Assembly: GCA_964550375.1 (NCBI GenBank)
Contig: CAZJYX010000020.1
Location: forward strand, 1-64,000
Direction: 5' to 3'
DNA from: JAAYXS01 sp964550375
GTDB lineage: Bacteria > Planctomycetota > Phycisphaerae > UBA1845 > Fen-1342
DNA length: 64,000 nucleotides
Every line of letters begins with the position of its first letter. Position 1 is the stretch's first letter. Under the pieces are notes generated by a model. The model was not told the origin of the DNA, did no database searches, and worked only from the letters and a program-made list of their open reading frames with translations. Shown one piece after another: positions 62,382-64,000 of this stretch. Made by a program: the position numbers and the translations under genes.

Positions 62382-64000
62382 TCACTTGCTCTTGTCCGGG
62401 TAGGGCGGCACCTCCGGCAGTTCCACCGGCTCCTCACGCAGCCGCCGCAGGATGTTCTCAACGGCGGCGTCGAGCTGGGCATCCACGCCGCGCACAACGT
62501 CGCCCGGCATGTTCTGCACCTCGATATCCGGCTCAACCCCGCGCCCTTCAATCAGCCACTGCCGCTCAAGGCCGTAAAGGCCGAACTGCGGCGGGGTGAC
62601 CGTGCCGCCATCAACCAGGTTCTGGTGCGGCTCGATGCCGATGGCACCGCCCCAGGTGCGCATGCCCATGACAGGCGCCAGGCCTTTGATCTTGATGGCC
62701 TCGGCGAACATCTCGCCGTTGGAGCCGGTGTCCTCGTTGACCAGCACGACCCACGGCCCGACGAAGACGCGCTCCGGATCGCGCCACACGCGGCCCTCGC
62801 GCGGCTGCGTCATACCCCAGATGCGGCGTTCAAGGCGATCGATAATCATGTCGCCGGTGAAGCCGCCGCCGTTGTAGCGCGCATCGATGATGAAGCCGTG
62901 CTTGTAGTATTGCGGATACCAGTAGCGGGCGAACTCGATCAGGCCCGCGGTGCCCATGTCGGGGATATGCACGTAGCCGACCTGCCCGTTCGTCGCCGCG
63001 GCCACGCGCGCGCTGTTGCGCAGCACCCATTCGCGATAGCGGATCGGCCATTCGCTGGCCAGCGTGCGCACACGCACCGTGCGCGCCCCCTCGGCGAAGG
63101 GCCGATCGTTGTAGGTCAGCGTGACAACGACGTCGGACTTGTCCTGCAAGTACGCGAAGATGTTGTCGCTGGTGCGGACTTCCCGGCCGTCGATGGCAAT
63201 CAGGTAGTCGCCGACCTTCATCGGGCAGTCCGGCTCATCCAGCGGCGAGCGCTCGCGCGGATCGCCCGGCGTGCCGGGGATGACGTGCGCGATGCGATAG
63301 TAGGCTGCGCCGTTCTCCCGCGCGAACTCGGCCCCGAGCAGCCCGGTGGCCACCTGGTAACTGGCGCTGTCGATGTCGCCGCCCCAGACATAGGTGTGAC
63401 CGATGTTAAGCTCGCCGATCATCTCGCCAATCAAGTAGTTCAGGTCGGCGCGATTGCCGCAGTAGGGCACGAACTTGCGGTACTTGTCGCGCATGGCCTG
63501 CCAGTCGACGCCGTGCATGTTCGGGTCGTAGAACCAGTCGCGCTGAATCCGCCAGGCTTCGTCAAACGCCTGCATGAACTCAGCGCCGCGGTCCACCAGC
63601 ACGCGGATCTTGCTCAGGTCGATCCGGCCGTCGCCGACGCTGCCGGTGCTACCGACATCCAGCACGCCGTGCGTGCCGCCCGCCCGGTAAATGAGCTTCT
63701 TGCCGTCGGCGGACTGGTGATAGTTGGCGATCCCGCCGATGAGCTTCTTGGCCTGCTTGTCCGCCACAGTGTACTTGTACAGGTCCAAAGCGCCGCCGGT
63801 ATCGTCCGTAACCGCCTGGTATTTCAGGAATTCGTGGTCCGTCTTGCGGAGGTACAGGAACCCGCCGGCCGTCGCCTCCAGCCGGAAGTAGTTCCCCGCC
63901 GGAACGCCCTCGGCCGCCACGATGCGGCGTTCGAGTCCGGCGATATCAATGCGCGTTCCCGCTTCCTCAGCGACAGCGGTCTCAGCCTGCTCCGGTTCCT
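62382..64000 (-). CDS. Tricorn-type peptidase (S41), C-terminal part, runs off the window
   Basis: The frame stays open to base 64000, so the N-terminal part of the gene, which holds the propeller domains, lies outside. The visible 539 residues include the end of the propeller region, a helical linker (AFDEAWRIQRDWFYDPNMHGVDW), a PDZ domain (CPMKVGDYLIAIDGREVRTSDN) and the S41 protease core with VGYVHIPDMGTAGLIEFARY, DARYNGGGFTGDMIIDRL and NEDTGSNGEMFAEAIK. The serine in GSNGEMF is the catalytic one in Tricorn. It should degrade peptides in a large complex, probably in the periplasm. Its stop is 25 bases from the convergent methyltransferase gene. Confidence 0.92.
   Translation of the reverse strand, partial: EPEQAETAVAEEAGTRIDIAGLERRIVAAEGVPAGNYFRLEATAGGFLYLRKTDHEFLKYQAVTDDTGGALDLYKYTVADKQAKKLIGGIANYHQSADGKKLIYRAGGTHGVLDVGSTGSVGDGRIDLSKIRVLVDRGAEFMQAFDEAWRIQRDWFYDPNMHGVDWQAMRDKYRKFVPYCGNRADLNYLIGEMIGELNIGHTYVWGGDIDSASYQVATGLLGAEFARENGAAYYRIAHVIPGTPGDPRERSPLDEPDCPMKVGDYLIAIDGREVRTSDNIFAYLQDKSDVVVTLTYNDRPFAEGARTVRVRTLASEWPIRYREWVLRNSARVAAATNGQVGYVHIPDMGTAGLIEFARYWYPQYYKHGFIIDARYNGGGFTGDMIIDRLERRIWGMTQPREGRVWRDPERVFVGPWVVLVNEDTGSNGEMFAEAIKIKGLAPVMGMRTWGGAIGIEPHQNLVDGGTVTPPQFGLYGLERQWLIEGRGVEPDIEVQNMPGDVVRGVDAQLDAAVENILRRLREEPVELPEVPPYPDKSK

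Noticed and set aside
1..64000. CRISPR arrays, tRNA or rRNA genes, insertion sequences, prophage genes
   Set aside because: I looked for regular spaced repeats, transposase motifs and tRNA-like clover leaves on both strands and found none; a tRNA scan would be the decisive test.

Overview
The window is GC-rich DNA from a bacterium that is most likely a planctomycete of the Phycisphaerae type. Pointers to this are a secreted protein with two C-terminal dockerin-like repeats of the NxFDIDPF kind (55846-57447), an ECF sigma factor overlapping a Ser/Thr kinase gene (44407-46291), a PIN-TRAM membrane protein, many long secreted proteins of unknown function, and a duplicated FtsX/MacB-type export operon. 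The assignment is an inference; no rRNA, tRNA, CRISPR array or insertion sequence was seen.

Layout. 1-2992 is an accessory patch: the 3' end of an RHS gene, an AT-richer TPR gene, and a 98-bp echo of the RHS gene (2605-2702). 2993-6835 holds a secreted propeller-like protein, a small membrane protein, and a probable sulfur-stress operon (ArsR-type regulator with two cysteines, then CoA-disulfide reductase fused to rhodanese) with a perfect 16-bp operator over the start codon. 6872-11663 carries an FHA coiled-coil protein, ribosomal protein S1 and a PIN-TRAM protein. 11866-26036 is a long same-strand run of cell-envelope genes: a DUF3352-like protein, then a tightly packed block of vWA protein, DUF4175-like protein, coiled-coil and other secreted proteins, and three HtrA-like proteins of which only the first keeps its catalytic triad. 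26136-28970 is a lactate-utilisation operon (lutABC), convergent with lexA (28995-29624).

30256-39344 includes a membrane glycosyltransferase, an OprO/OprP-type porin ending at a strong hairpin, and a leftward export operon (adaptor, ATPase, two permeases, lipoprotein) preceded by a cysteine-rich secreted protein under a dyad. 39586-53126 is a mosaic of metabolic and envelope genes: FkbM methyltransferase, dihydrolipoyl dehydrogenase, a group 1 glycosyltransferase, a lipoprotein protease, the ECF-kinase pair, a saccharopine-dehydrogenase-like enzyme, a PduO-type cobalamin adenosyltransferase, a DUF1015 protein, a lone urocanase gene and a ZIP metal transporter. 53199-64000 has a transporter-domain remnant, propionyl-CoA synthetase, the dockerin-repeat protein, an unknown winged-helix-like protein behind a near-consensus promoter, an aminotransferase, an Alg13/Alg14-like glycosyltransferase pair, a methyltransferase, and a tricorn-type protease running off the right edge.

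Together the genes describe a heterotroph that can use lactate and probably propionate (lutABC, prpE, cobalamin adenosyltransferase), with a heavy investment in envelope and periplasmic proteins. The most unusual items are the one-active-plus-two-dead HtrA cassette, the persulfide-sensor-like ArsR gene with its start codon inside the operator, and the RHS remnant region. All gene functions are assigned from motifs read by eye; no database search was run.
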